Assembly: GCF_900113415.1 (NCBI RefSeq)
Contig: NZ_FOPH01000004.1
Span: 181,152 to 245,151, forward strand
From: Oribacterium sp. WCC10
GTDB taxonomy: Bacteria > Bacillota > Clostridia > Lachnospirales > Lachnospiraceae
Direction: 5' to 3'
Length of the DNA: 64,000 nt
A model generated the notes under the pieces. It saw nothing but the letters and a program-made list of their open reading frames with translations. It made no database searches and was not told where the DNA came from. Shown here piece by piece: positions 55,774-63,715 of this stretch. Position 1 is the stretch's first letter; each line of letters opens with the position of its first letter. The translations under genes were made by a program, and so were the position numbers.

Positions 55774-57318
55774 TTATATCCTCACCAACTTTTTCATCCA
55801 AACCATAGCGATTCGATATCTTTCAGATTTGTGCCAGACCACCCAAAGCACCGCAACAAACATAAGTGTAGCAATAATCAGTCTGCCTATCAGGCATATG
55901 AGACAGCTTCCTATCAACTTACTCCGCAACATACCTATCGGTAATGCAATCGCACATAGAATCCAACTCAATCCCGCAGTTAAGATCATAGCAAAAGTAT
56001 AAGCCGCATGATCCAGCCAGAATTCTTTTAGCTTCCCATTCTTAAAATACTTTGTGAATACGACTCTTGGATAGAAAAAGAGGTTCGTTGCAGACACAGT
56101 AACTATCGTTGCTAAAACGATGCCGTAAATGCCCATAACTTTGCAGAGAATGACGTTAAGGACGATATTCCCAACTAGTTCTCCAATCATACACCATCGG
56201 GTTTCATACCATAGACCTGCAGCGGACAGATAGACCCAGTTTATGGAACCTGAATTCAGAACAAAAAAGTATAAACTCATGCCAACAGCAATTCTAAGTA
56301 CCATCCCATTCCCGATCCATGTAATGATAAACGGTTGATATAAACATAGCATACAAACTGTTGCCCATGTAACTATGCCCATATACATGAAATCGAATTG
56401 TCTTAAATCGTTGTAGTTTTTTTCTTTACTCTCTGTAACTATACTATTTCCCACACTCGGAGTCATTGATGTCATTATAACTACAGTGCAGGAAAGAATC
56501 CCTGTCATAATAAAAAGATAATTGTTATACATCCCCGTCATTGCAAGTCCAATGAATGCAGAGATGCACATGCTGTCTATACTGTTTCTGGATGCATTTG
56601 TCAGTCTGTTTATAAGTAGACCTTTTACTTTTTCTTTCAGATCAGTTTTCTGTTCTTCATTTATCTCCCCTCTACACTCAATCTCAGGATATCTTTCCCT
56701 GACTATATACGCTGTCAACAGATTTTGGATAACAGTCACCAGCGGCATAGCAAAAAAGTATAAGTAAAAATTCTTGCTGCACAGAAGCACAGCAGACTGA
56801 ATTATACATTTGGCAACAGTCATAACCGTTTGAATCCTGCTTAACACATCCTGCCGCTGAAATGCAGTCGGAATCACTGTGACATACCCAAATAACAGAT
56901 AACTTATAACTGAATTAGCGAGGAAAATAAGATAAGTTGAGTATAAATTCAATCCTTCCGGCAACGAAGGATCTCGAATCAGCCTGCTCAGGAATGGCAC
57001 CAAAAGCAGACCGACACCCATGATAGACAAACCGATAAATCTGTAGATGATTTTAAAATAAGCCAGATACGCACAAACCAGTTCATTATCCCCTTCTGCC
57101 ACCGGTTTGTACATGCTATAGACAACCGCAGAACCAAATCCAAGTTCCATTAGAGAGAGCACTGAAATGATAGATGTGAAAAGACTATTTAGTCCCAGAT
57201 AGTCAACTCCGAACCGATATATGATGATTGTTCTGACTATGAATGGTAAAACCAACGAGGTTAGAACCTGCAGGAATCCGTAAACGATATTTCGCCTTGT
57301 ATTTGCTGTACGTTCCAT
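55774..57318 (-). CDS. Wzx-type polysaccharide flippase (MATE/MVF superfamily)
   Basis: 514 aa, 12-14 hydrophobic segments. N-terminal TANTRRNIVYGFLQVLTSLVLPFIVRTIIIYRFGVDYLGLNSLFTSIISVLSLMELGFG is laid out as in lipid-linked oligosaccharide flippases, here spelled with the family's FGVDYLG and LMELGFG marks. It moves undecaprenyl-linked repeat units across the membrane. It begins at 57318, immediately adjoining the methyltransferase stop at 57320. Export of a polymer built with the GT8 and methyltransferase is inferred. Confidence 0.88.
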   Translation of the reverse strand: MERTANTRRNIVYGFLQVLTSLVLPFIVRTIIIYRFGVDYLGLNSLFTSIISVLSLMELGFGSAVVYSMYKPVAEGDNELVCAYLAYFKIIYRFIGLSIMGVGLLLVPFLSRLIRDPSLPEGLNLYSTYLIFLANSVISYLLFGYVTVIPTAFQRQDVLSRIQTVMTVAKCIIQSAVLLCSKNFYLYFFAMPLVTVIQNLLTAYIVRERYPEIECRGEINEEQKTDLKEKVKGLLINRLTNASRNSIDSMCISAFIGLAMTGMYNNYLFIMTGILSCTVVIMTSMTPSVGNSIVTESKEKNYNDLRQFDFMYMGIVTWATVCMLCLYQPFIITWIGNGMVLRIAVGMSLYFFVLNSGSINWVYLSAAGLWYETRWCMIGELVGNIVLNVILCKVMGIYGIVLATIVTVSATNLFFYPRVVFTKYFKNGKLKEFWLDHAAYTFAMILTAGLSWILCAIALPIGMLRSKLIGSCLICLIGRLIIATLMFVAVLWVVWHKSERYRIAMVWMKKLVRI

Positions 57319-57319
57319 A

Positions 57320-58129
57320 TCACTTCACACACCGAAACAGGATATTCATGTCATAGTTTGCCGGACCAACAACCGGAAGAATTTCATCCGGGTAAAATTC
57401 CCCTGAAATTTTCTCTACTTTGAATCCTGCTTCTTTCAATAGTTCATCTGCCTGCATTCCGAAAACACGTTTGTGATCAAACTGTCCAAACCGTTCTATC
57501 CTTTCTTCATTTGTTTGAACCGTAACATCTTCATCCACTAATTCAACCTGTGGATCCATAGGAAAGGAGCAGATAAAAGATCCACCTGACCGAAGGATAC
57601 GATGCACCTCCCTGATGGCTTTTCGAAAATCATCAACATGCTCAAGTACATGGTTACAGATAACTAAATCGATGGAGTTGTCCGGCAGTTTAGTATCTTG
57701 TAAATCTAATTTTAAATCTGCCGATTCATATAAATCCGCAGTTGTATACTCTATCTTGTTTCGATCCATCCATAGCAGCATACTCTTTTCAGGAGCAAAA
57801 TACAAAATATTGGATGGCTTTATCATTGTTTTATTTTCTTCAAACCAAGAAGCAAGAATTCTATGTCGTGGAATAGAACCACAAAACGGACAAACCAAAT
57901 CCTGTCTGACATTTATATACCTTTTTACATCAACCTTATCCGGAATATTTATATATTCACCCTCTGCAAATGCCCGAAATTTCTTTTTACAACAAGGACA
58001 GAATAAATTATTTTGTTCCGGAAACAGAAGCATATCTAGAGTATACCTTATGCCTTTAACTTCTGAGCGAATCCGCCTCGCACTCTTTAACATTGGTTTT
58101 AGAACGTATTTTATTTGCTTTTTCAACAT
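57320..58129 (-). CDS. SAM-dependent methyltransferase with N-terminal zinc-ribbon-like motif
   Basis: About 269 aa. CPCCKKKFRAF (about 45-55) and CPFCGSIPRHR (about 82-92) form a putative Cys4 zinc site. The core is a class I methyltransferase: ILYFAPEKSMLLW, DLKLDLQDTKLPDNSIDLVIC, and NHVLEHVDDFRKAIREVHRIL. It likely methylates a sugar or a lipid carrier in the cassette. The frame opens at an ATG at 58156, 2 bp after the GT8 gene, but AAAGGAATTTT stands before the ATG at 58129, which is preferred. Confidence 0.82.
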   Translation of the reverse strand: MLKKQIKYVLKPMLKSARRIRSEVKGIRYTLDMLLFPEQNNLFCPCCKKKFRAFAEGEYINIPDKVDVKRYINVRQDLVCPFCGSIPRHRILASWFEENKTMIKPSNILYFAPEKSMLLWMDRNKIEYTTADLYESADLKLDLQDTKLPDNSIDLVICNHVLEHVDDFRKAIREVHRILRSGGSFICSFPMDPQVELVDEDVTVQTNEERIERFGQFDHKRVFGMQADELLKEAGFKVEKISGEFYPDEILPVVGPANYDMNILFRCVK

Positions 58130-58158
58130 AAAATTCCTTTGTTGTGAATATGTCATGA

Positions 58159-59163
58159 CTACTTTCGCCCATCACAAATTGCTTGTTTAAGAGCTCTCAC
58201 TGGTTCATATATACCTAAGCGAATAGTTAAGTCTCTTACCAGTTCCTTAATATACAAGGCTATAGGCAGCTTAACCTCCCTTATAAATGGATCAAGATAC
58301 TTCCGCTTTATTTCAATATCTTGCATTACATAATAATTCCACCAAAGATCTGCTTTAATTTCACTCCAGTAACTCCAAGGTTTTCTGCTCCCGGTATAAT
58401 GTACTACTATGGGATTTTTCATAGCCTCTGCGAGATTTTCATGGCCATATTCCTCTATAGTGTCATGGTCCTTTTTAGAAAGATGTGAAGTCATAACATT
58501 ATATTTGATCGGCAACAGTTTGATTCTTCCATAACATACAGAATTGATAACATCCTGATCATTATATCGATAATCATTTTTCAATCCCGCCTCCTCCATC
58601 CTTGAATCCATTCCATTGCTTCTTATTTCTTCGAGATTCAGCATCAACACACCAGCATTAATATAATCCTTTAGACTAGGCACACCTAACTGCTCTCTCA
58701 AACCATTATCGCAACTACAGGTTATCGTTTTTTCCCTGACCCCTGCGATGCAATACCCTTCTACATCTACATCAAATAAATCTTCGATATTTCCTTCAAC
58801 CACTGTATCTGCGTCCAGATAAATACATTTTTTTATGTCTTGCTCTCCGTTTTCAATCAGAATCCTGGGAATCATCAACCTATACATCGTAGCTGTTGTA
58901 ATAAATTCAGTATGTATAGTTACATTATCATAACTATCGCCCATATTAATGATGTTAATGTCCACGAATTCAAATAGCTGACATAAATGAAATAATAAAG
59001 ATTCCCTATCCTTACCCAAATCATCAGAAGTAAGCAAATATACTTTTACATGACGGTTTCCTTTATAATTTTTCAGCATTGAATATAAAGTGATATATGC
59101 AGGTATAGCATATTTATTATCAGTACTTATAAAGATAACCATCCTATTGTTATTATAGTTCAC
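58159..59163 (-). CDS. Family 8 glycosyltransferase
   Basis: 334 aa from a GTG with AAAGGATG 7 bp upstream. GT8 retaining fold: MVIFISTDNKYAIPAYITLYSM, CIYLDADTVVEG (DxD metal site), NAGVLMLNLEEI, and VVHYTGSRKPWSYWS (C-terminal HxxGxxKPW). Transfers Glc or Gal to an acceptor. First gene of the GT8-methyltransferase-wzx cassette, which is transcribed toward the IS element. Confidence 0.93.
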   Translation of the reverse strand: MNYNNNRMVIFISTDNKYAIPAYITLYSMLKNYKGNRHVKVYLLTSDDLGKDRESLLFHLCQLFEFVDINIINMGDSYDNVTIHTEFITTATMYRLMIPRILIENGEQDIKKCIYLDADTVVEGNIEDLFDVDVEGYCIAGVREKTITCSCDNGLREQLGVPSLKDYINAGVLMLNLEEIRSNGMDSRMEEAGLKNDYRYNDQDVINSVCYGRIKLLPIKYNVMTSHLSKKDHDTIEEYGHENLAEAMKNPIVVHYTGSRKPWSYWSEIKADLWWNYYVMQDIEIKRKYLDPFIREVKLPIALYIKELVRDLTIRLGIYEPVRALKQAICDGRK

Positions 59164-59539
59164 GTTACATCATCCTTTGGTGCCTTCTCAAAATACACTT
59201 TAGTTGCCTTTCAAAATAAAACTATTCATCTATCTATTGCCTAAAAGTATTGACAATCTATGTTTTACTGTCATGAAACATTTTTTCCTCATACGACATA
59301 TTTCAACTCTCCCTCTTAAGCGCAGAGACAAGCTCAAACGCACTGTCTGTAATATATTTTGATTCTACAATAAACCATATATCATGTTAGAGATTCCTCT
59401 TTGTAGATGCTTCCAACAGTTTCTTTTTATCCAGTGTTCCAAGCCGGATCATGTTCTGGTATATTCTTGCCATTTCCTGAATTTAATGGGTCGAGTAGAC
59501 AGGGGGATTACTCCCTCTGTCTACTCGACCCTATATCCG
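59164..59539. other. Region upstream of GT8 with relic and palindrome
   Basis: About 375 bp without a complete gene. At 59387-59476 a short open minus-strand stretch reads MARIYQNMIRLGTLDKKK and LLEASTKRNL before a stop, possibly the C-terminal relic of a mobile-element protein. Next to it is the palindrome at 59488. The promoter of GT8 should be around 59200-59260; no good -10 and -35 pair was fixed. Confidence 0.4.
59488..59531. repeat. Long perfect-arm palindrome
   Basis: Fifteen-base perfect arms GGGTCGAGTAGACAG/CTGTCTACTCGACCC with inner GGGA/TCCC pairing. GC-rich apex, no U-run. It lies 8 bp before the 79-bp repeat copy 2. It may be a transposon end, recombination site or RNA hairpin. 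Confidence 0.85.
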
Positions 59540-59617
59540 GAAAATGCAGATTTTTCCAGTATTTTCAAGGTTTCTTAGCCTTTTGATTGTTCGCAATCTG
59601 ACGTTAGTTGCACAAAA
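59540..59617 (+). repeat. 79-bp direct repeat, copy 2
   Basis: Second copy of 55644-55722 in the same direction. It lies between the palindrome and the truncated IS3 transposase. Confidence 0.9.
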
Positions 59618-59638
59618 ACTATTTGGCTTCACTGACAT

Positions 59639-60172
59639 CTAACCTAACACACGGGGGTTATTAAGCCCATCAATGTATGTCATTCTGTCTCCATGTTTAG
59701 CAGACAGAGAATGAGTTAAAATTTCATTGTTCCATATATCCATAAATAAGGTGAGTTCATAATAAATGCCTTTAAGATAGAAAGCTGTCATGTCACTCAC
59801 AATACACTGTAGTGGACCATCAACATTAAGGCCTGTCATTAACAGATTAGGATATACCTTGAAAGGATCTCCCTGTTTTTTGTATCTGTAGTGCTTGGAT
59901 ATACTTACAATACCCGCGGTTTTACAGCATTTATGAGCGTACTGGTCAGAAACAACAAGTCCGGTATCTAGCCTTATTTTTGCATTTAACCAACGATATC
60001 CATGTGATGGGTATTTTGCGTGATACTCCTTAAACAGGATAAGGTCAGCAACAAAAGATTGCATACGTTTTGAAGGGTGCTCCAATCGATGCTTCCATTT
60101 ATAGAAGCTCGAACGATTAACACCCATTATCCGACATAATCTCTGAACTGAAAACTGTCCGGATAATTCCAT
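59639..60172 (-). CDS. IS3-family OrfB transposase, C-terminally truncated
   Basis: 177 aa. HTH_21-like start (VQRLCRIMGVNRSSFYKWKHR) and the first rve strand (LQCIVSDMTAFYLKGIYYELTLFMDIWNNEILTHSL, with the first catalytic Asp). After THSLSAKHGDRMTYIDGLN the chain leaves the family and stops; the second Asp and the Glu are lost. The break lies about 20 bp from the 79-bp repeat. It follows OrfA with 2 bp between; in intact elements a -1 frameshift joins them. Confidence 0.85.
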   Translation of the reverse strand: MELSGQFSVQRLCRIMGVNRSSFYKWKHRLEHPSKRMQSFVADLILFKEYHAKYPSHGYRWLNAKIRLDTGLVVSDQYAHKCCKTAGIVSISKHYRYKKQGDPFKVYPNLLMTGLNVDGPLQCIVSDMTAFYLKGIYYELTLFMDIWNNEILTHSLSAKHGDRMTYIDGLNNPRVLG

Positions 60173-60174
60173 GA

Positions 60175-60555
60175 TTACTTGAAATTCTTGTTGCTTAAAG
60201 AACTGTACTCCTTGCTTGCACCATCCCCTTTCACCTCGTATCCTTTTTTTGCTCGAGCCTCATTGACTTTGGCTCTAATAAGTTCATCAATAAGTTCTTC
60301 CTTTGACATTGCCATATAAGTTTCAATGTCATAATCGGATGACGCCTGACGAGCCTTGGATGGTTGTTTGGGAGCTGGATTTTCGCTTGATAAAGAACGA
60401 GTACCTTTTATACCATTTTCTGCTTTATACATCGAGACATAACGTTCAACGCTACCATGGCTTAGATTATATTTAGCCATAGCATCAGCACATGACATGC
60501 CAGAGGTATAAATATCTCGTCCTATATCGATACGTTCTTCGTGAGTGTATTTCAT
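60175..60555 (-). CDS. IS3-family OrfA (HTH)
   Basis: About 126 aa from ATG 60555 with GGAGGTGTTCT upstream. HTH (YTHEERIDIGRDIYTSGMSCADAMAKYNLSHGSVERYVS spread over residues 4-43; CADAMAKYNLSHGSVERYV is the HTH) and a leucine-zipper-like end (MSKEELIDELIRAKV). Binds IS ends in the family. With the truncated OrfB the element is probably dead. Confidence 0.82.
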   Translation of the reverse strand: MKYTHEERIDIGRDIYTSGMSCADAMAKYNLSHGSVERYVSMYKAENGIKGTRSLSSENPAPKQPSKARQASSDYDIETYMAMSKEELIDELIRAKVNEARAKKGYEVKGDGASKEYSSLSNKNFK

Positions 60556-60645
60556 AGAACACCTCCATGTATGCATTTATTATACACCTGAGTAAAATTA
60601 AATAATGGTGTGTAATAAATTTGGGTTGGTGTCTACTTTTAGCTT

Positions 60646-61098
60646 ACCACTTCAAGACCCTAAAGTCTGACCCTAAATAACTTTGGGAAACCCCACTAAA
60701 CTTTGGAGATCCCAAAAAAGCCCAGAAAATCAACAGATCCGCTGATTTTTCGGGCTTTTTGCCACGTTTATTCGATTGAGTTTCAAAACTTATTGGAAGT
60801 TAGGATTAAAATCTTCCCATCCGTCCAAATCTCGACATTTCCCTGAAAATTGATATGTTTCCGATATACTTTTGCAAAAAATGCTGTTTTCTAATCTTCC
60901 CAATTAATAGCAACTTGAGCCCCTAAAGCTATCTTCTTGCCATACTCATAATCAGCAAGCATTTTATCATATAATATCGTCATTTTTACCAAATCTTTCG
61001 ATTTTTCCGTTTTTCACTTTTTCACAATTTTTTGAAAAAATAAGTTCATAATTATTCATATCATCATTTAGTCCACAATGGTGCCTTACCTGTCATTA
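60646..61098. other. Gene-free stretch between IS3 remnant and the PIN protein gene
   Basis: About 450 AT-rich bases. It holds the strong terminator at 60715-60760 and, around 60900-61070, only short frames. No further gene seen. Confidence 0.5.
60715..60760 (-). terminator. Terminator of the HEPN-PIN operon
   Basis: AAAAAGCCC and GAAAATCA pair with TGATTTTT and GGGCTTTTT (one bulge), with T-runs on both strands. On the minus strand the next upstream gene is the PIN protein that stops at 61099, so the transcript carries a 340-nt 3' region. Confidence 0.8.
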
Positions 61099-62601
61099 TT
61101 AACTGCTATTAAAACCAGAATTTAAACCAATTTGCTTTTCTATCCAGTCGCTAAAAACTTTTCCTTTCAGAATCCCAACATTTGGTGCTATCCACCCTAA
61201 TATCCCATGCGCTCTACTAAATAATCTAATGTCTCCAGTCACAAAATAATCAGAATAGGCTGCATAAATAATATGTTCTGTGTCATGTGTAGCACTTTTA
61301 ATTTTTCCACCATCTCTATTCCTCTCAGATTGGTAATGAAGAACATCAAAAGCACGAATAAACGAATATACAATATCATTTATCTTATCATAAGGTATTT
61401 GAGGCGTATAAATATCCTTAACATCAGCTAAATTAAACGAAGCTCCTACATATTTAAGCGCCTGTTCAAGTAATTTTCTATCTTCACCGAACAAATCTTT
61501 ATTATTTATTTCATTTCTATGATACTGGCTGCTAAATTCAGGATATAAATCATTTATTACTTTAATCTTATTTAATCTTATTTCCTCCAGCACTTTTGTT
61601 AGTTCCAGCGAATCGGAATTGTCTACTCGTTTGTTACAATAGTGAGCATCTTCATAATCAAATCTCACTCCACCATTGACCCTATGAATCTCTATATGAT
61701 CTGTAACTTCATTCAATAAATCAATAAAACGTCTCTTGGAGAACAACTCGCCTTTTCTTTTCTGTATATCTTCAAGATGAGCTGGACTATAGTAATAATC
61801 AAAATAATTCTTACTCTCCATAATTAGGTGCCAATCACATGAGTTTTCTGCACCATTGTCAAATCGTTTCTCTTCAATATCTATAAAGACATTTGTATCA
61901 AGATATATAAGTTTCTTCTTACCTGGCACAAATTCGCCTTCAATATGAAAAACAGGCGGTCTCATATGTCTAGACTTTTTCATCAAATCATCATTCAGTG
62001 ATGCGATTTTCCATCTCTCAATCCTTAGCTTTGCTTCATTTATATCAATATCTCCGTTAAAAATGCCTGCTATCAAGTTAAAATTGAAAGCAAATTCAAG
62101 GCAAGAAGAATGCTTAGTACAAACAGGCATATCCATCATTTGTATTAGATATAAGAAAAACACATTTAATGCTCCAATGCGTGGCTCTTGTATCTGAATA
62201 TCTCTAATAAGTATCAAATCTTTTAATAGTTCACACCTTATATTGCAAGCATCTTTCTTTAGAAAAGCTGCTAGTTTTTTGCTTCCTTTTGACCATACCT
62301 GCTTATATTTGACATAATATCCTTCCAATACTTTCTCTTCATCGGTTTTTATTCCCTTTTGAATCAAATTTTGTACGTATAGTTCTAAGGCCGACTGATA
62401 AAAACATAGCCTTAAAAAATTTTTATCATGCTCTATACACAATTCATTAGAATACTCACTCAATTGAAATACAAGATCTGTAGTTATTTCATCATTTGGA
62501 CACTGGCAATAACCAAAGATTTTGTCAAACATTAGCGCTACTGTATTATCTGATCCACATTTGTTAATCATATTTTCTATATTCCCACTATTCAAAATCA
62601 A
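61099..62601 (-). CDS. Long PIN-domain protein, putative ribonuclease
   Basis: 500 aa. The last about 270 residues are PIN-like: KKLIYLDTNVFIDIEEKRF (Asp235, DTNVFID), an acidic YSPAHLEDIQ, THDTEHIIYAAYSDYFVTGD (Asp about 440 and 456) and RLFSRAHGI. Three to four acidic residues of the metal site are thus present. Residues 1-225 are helical with LRLCFYQSALELYV and no known domain. PIN proteins are mostly RNases, often toxins of toxin-antitoxin systems. It follows the HEPN-motif gene by 8 bp. The track start is a TTG; an ATG at 62571 is possible, both with weak Shine-Dalgarno. Target unknown. Confidence 0.7.
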   Translation of the reverse strand: MILNSGNIENMINKCGSDNTVALMFDKIFGYCQCPNDEITTDLVFQLSEYSNELCIEHDKNFLRLCFYQSALELYVQNLIQKGIKTDEEKVLEGYYVKYKQVWSKGSKKLAAFLKKDACNIRCELLKDLILIRDIQIQEPRIGALNVFFLYLIQMMDMPVCTKHSSCLEFAFNFNLIAGIFNGDIDINEAKLRIERWKIASLNDDLMKKSRHMRPPVFHIEGEFVPGKKKLIYLDTNVFIDIEEKRFDNGAENSCDWHLIMESKNYFDYYYSPAHLEDIQKRKGELFSKRRFIDLLNEVTDHIEIHRVNGGVRFDYEDAHYCNKRVDNSDSLELTKVLEEIRLNKIKVINDLYPEFSSQYHRNEINNKDLFGEDRKLLEQALKYVGASFNLADVKDIYTPQIPYDKINDIVYSFIRAFDVLHYQSERNRDGGKIKSATHDTEHIIYAAYSDYFVTGDIRLFSRAHGILGWIAPNVGILKGKVFSDWIEKQIGLNSGFNSS

Positions 62602-62609
62602 ATTTTAGG

Positions 62610-63560
62610 CTAAACCAACTTTGCCAAATCATCAACTCCCAAATTACAACGACATACCTCATCTATACATATCAAATTCCAATCAGCTGTTAAACCAGCT
62701 CCATTTACAGCTGAAATCAGAGTAGCAGCCATAATGTTTCCCTCTTTAATTGCTGCTTCTGAAATCATTTCTGTCTGAGGAATTGTCAAATCCACAACTG
62801 ATAATCCCCCGTTTAAAATGTCAAACAAAGTCATCTCCTTAAACATTTCAGTTTCAATATCAATCTCAAGAATTAGATATAATGATTGCTTGACCTGATT
62901 TTTAACCCCGGGCGGTAATTGCAGATTCACACCATTTTTCATCAGTATATTTCTATATTTCAATGTGAATTCTCTCTCTGAATCATAATGTTCTACAGAA
63001 ATAATGGCTTTCTCATTCGATATATGTTTATCAGCTATTGAAGAAAGCACTTCTTTATAAAGACTCAAGATATTTTGTGCTTTTAACTTTAAATCCTCAT
63101 CAGAAAGAGACTTAAAGCTTTGGTCGTAATGCATACACTCATTACGTAATCTGCGAATATCATGAAACTTATCCCTAAGAGTTCCGTCAATAACTTTTTG
63201 CGTAGCAAGTCTATTAATTCTTTTTTCCTGAGTATTATTATCTACTCCGCCTATGTTTTTCTGAAACAAATACTTTGCATACTCTTCAGAGGCAATCCCG
63301 GAAACAGCCACAGCACCTGTGTAATAACCGAACGAATATAGTTGCTCAGCTTCTTCAAGAAGATCTAAGAATTTTTCTTGTACAGTAATTAGTCCAACAT
63401 CGTCAATCTCGTACCATCGTTCAATTATATTATCTATGTCTCTTGCAACTCTTTCTTGAATCAGCTGCGCTAAGTTTTCTTTGTCACGCTTAATATATTC
63501 TTCTCTTAATCTTTTTGGCTTATCTGAATAATCCGCTTTTAAATAATCGATATATGCCAT
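62610..63560 (-). CDS. HEPN-motif protein, putative RNase or toxin component
   Basis: 316 aa. The first 165 residues are helical with the HEPN catalytic pattern R-N-x3-H (Arg139, Asn140, His144 in LRDKFHDIRRLRNECMHYD) and the earlier helix EEAEQLYSFGYYTGAVAVSGIASEEYAKYLF spread over residues 69-99, as in abortive-infection and DUF4145-like HEPN proteins. Residues 170-316 are a second domain with LILEIDIETEMFKEM, not recognised. GAGGTTACT precedes the ATG. With the PIN gene 8 bp downstream it forms a two-gene operon. HEPN RNases are typical for toxin and defence modules, so this pair is a candidate system. Confidence 0.65.
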   Translation of the reverse strand: MAYIDYLKADYSDKPKRLREEYIKRDKENLAQLIQERVARDIDNIIERWYEIDDVGLITVQEKFLDLLEEAEQLYSFGYYTGAVAVSGIASEEYAKYLFQKNIGGVDNNTQEKRINRLATQKVIDGTLRDKFHDIRRLRNECMHYDQSFKSLSDEDLKLKAQNILSLYKEVLSSIADKHISNEKAIISVEHYDSEREFTLKYRNILMKNGVNLQLPPGVKNQVKQSLYLILEIDIETEMFKEMTLFDILNGGLSVVDLTIPQTEMISEAAIKEGNIMAATLISAVNGAGLTADWNLICIDEVCRCNLGVDDLAKLV

Positions 63561-63647
63561 AGTAACCTCAAATTATTGATTCATTCTCAACTGCTAGTAT
63601 AACGTAAAGCTAGCGTAAAGTTTTTGTAGGTTTAAGAAAATAGAAAA

Positions 63648-63715
63648 GAGAACGATCTCGAATAAGTGATAAAGTTATTGCGACTAAACAAAACTTTAGG
63701 TAGGAGATCGTTCTC
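63648..63715 (+). promoter_or_regulatory. RBS-sequestering inverted repeat in front of the ISLre2 transposase
   Basis: Perfect 12-bp arms GAGAACGATCTC (63648-63659) and GAGATCGTTCTC (63704-63715). The right arm runs from within AGGAG to the base before the ATG. In a readthrough transcript the stem would hide the Shine-Dalgarno. A promoter lying inside the loop region would give mRNA without the left arm. Confidence 0.65.

Larger units (their letters stand above)
59639..60645 (-). mobile_element. IS3-type remnant
   Basis: OrfA and truncated OrfB; the upstream TGGTGTCTACTTTTAG (about 60628-60643) has the look of an IS3-type end (TGTCTACTTTT). The other end has been lost next to the 79-bp repeat. 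Confidence 0.6.
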
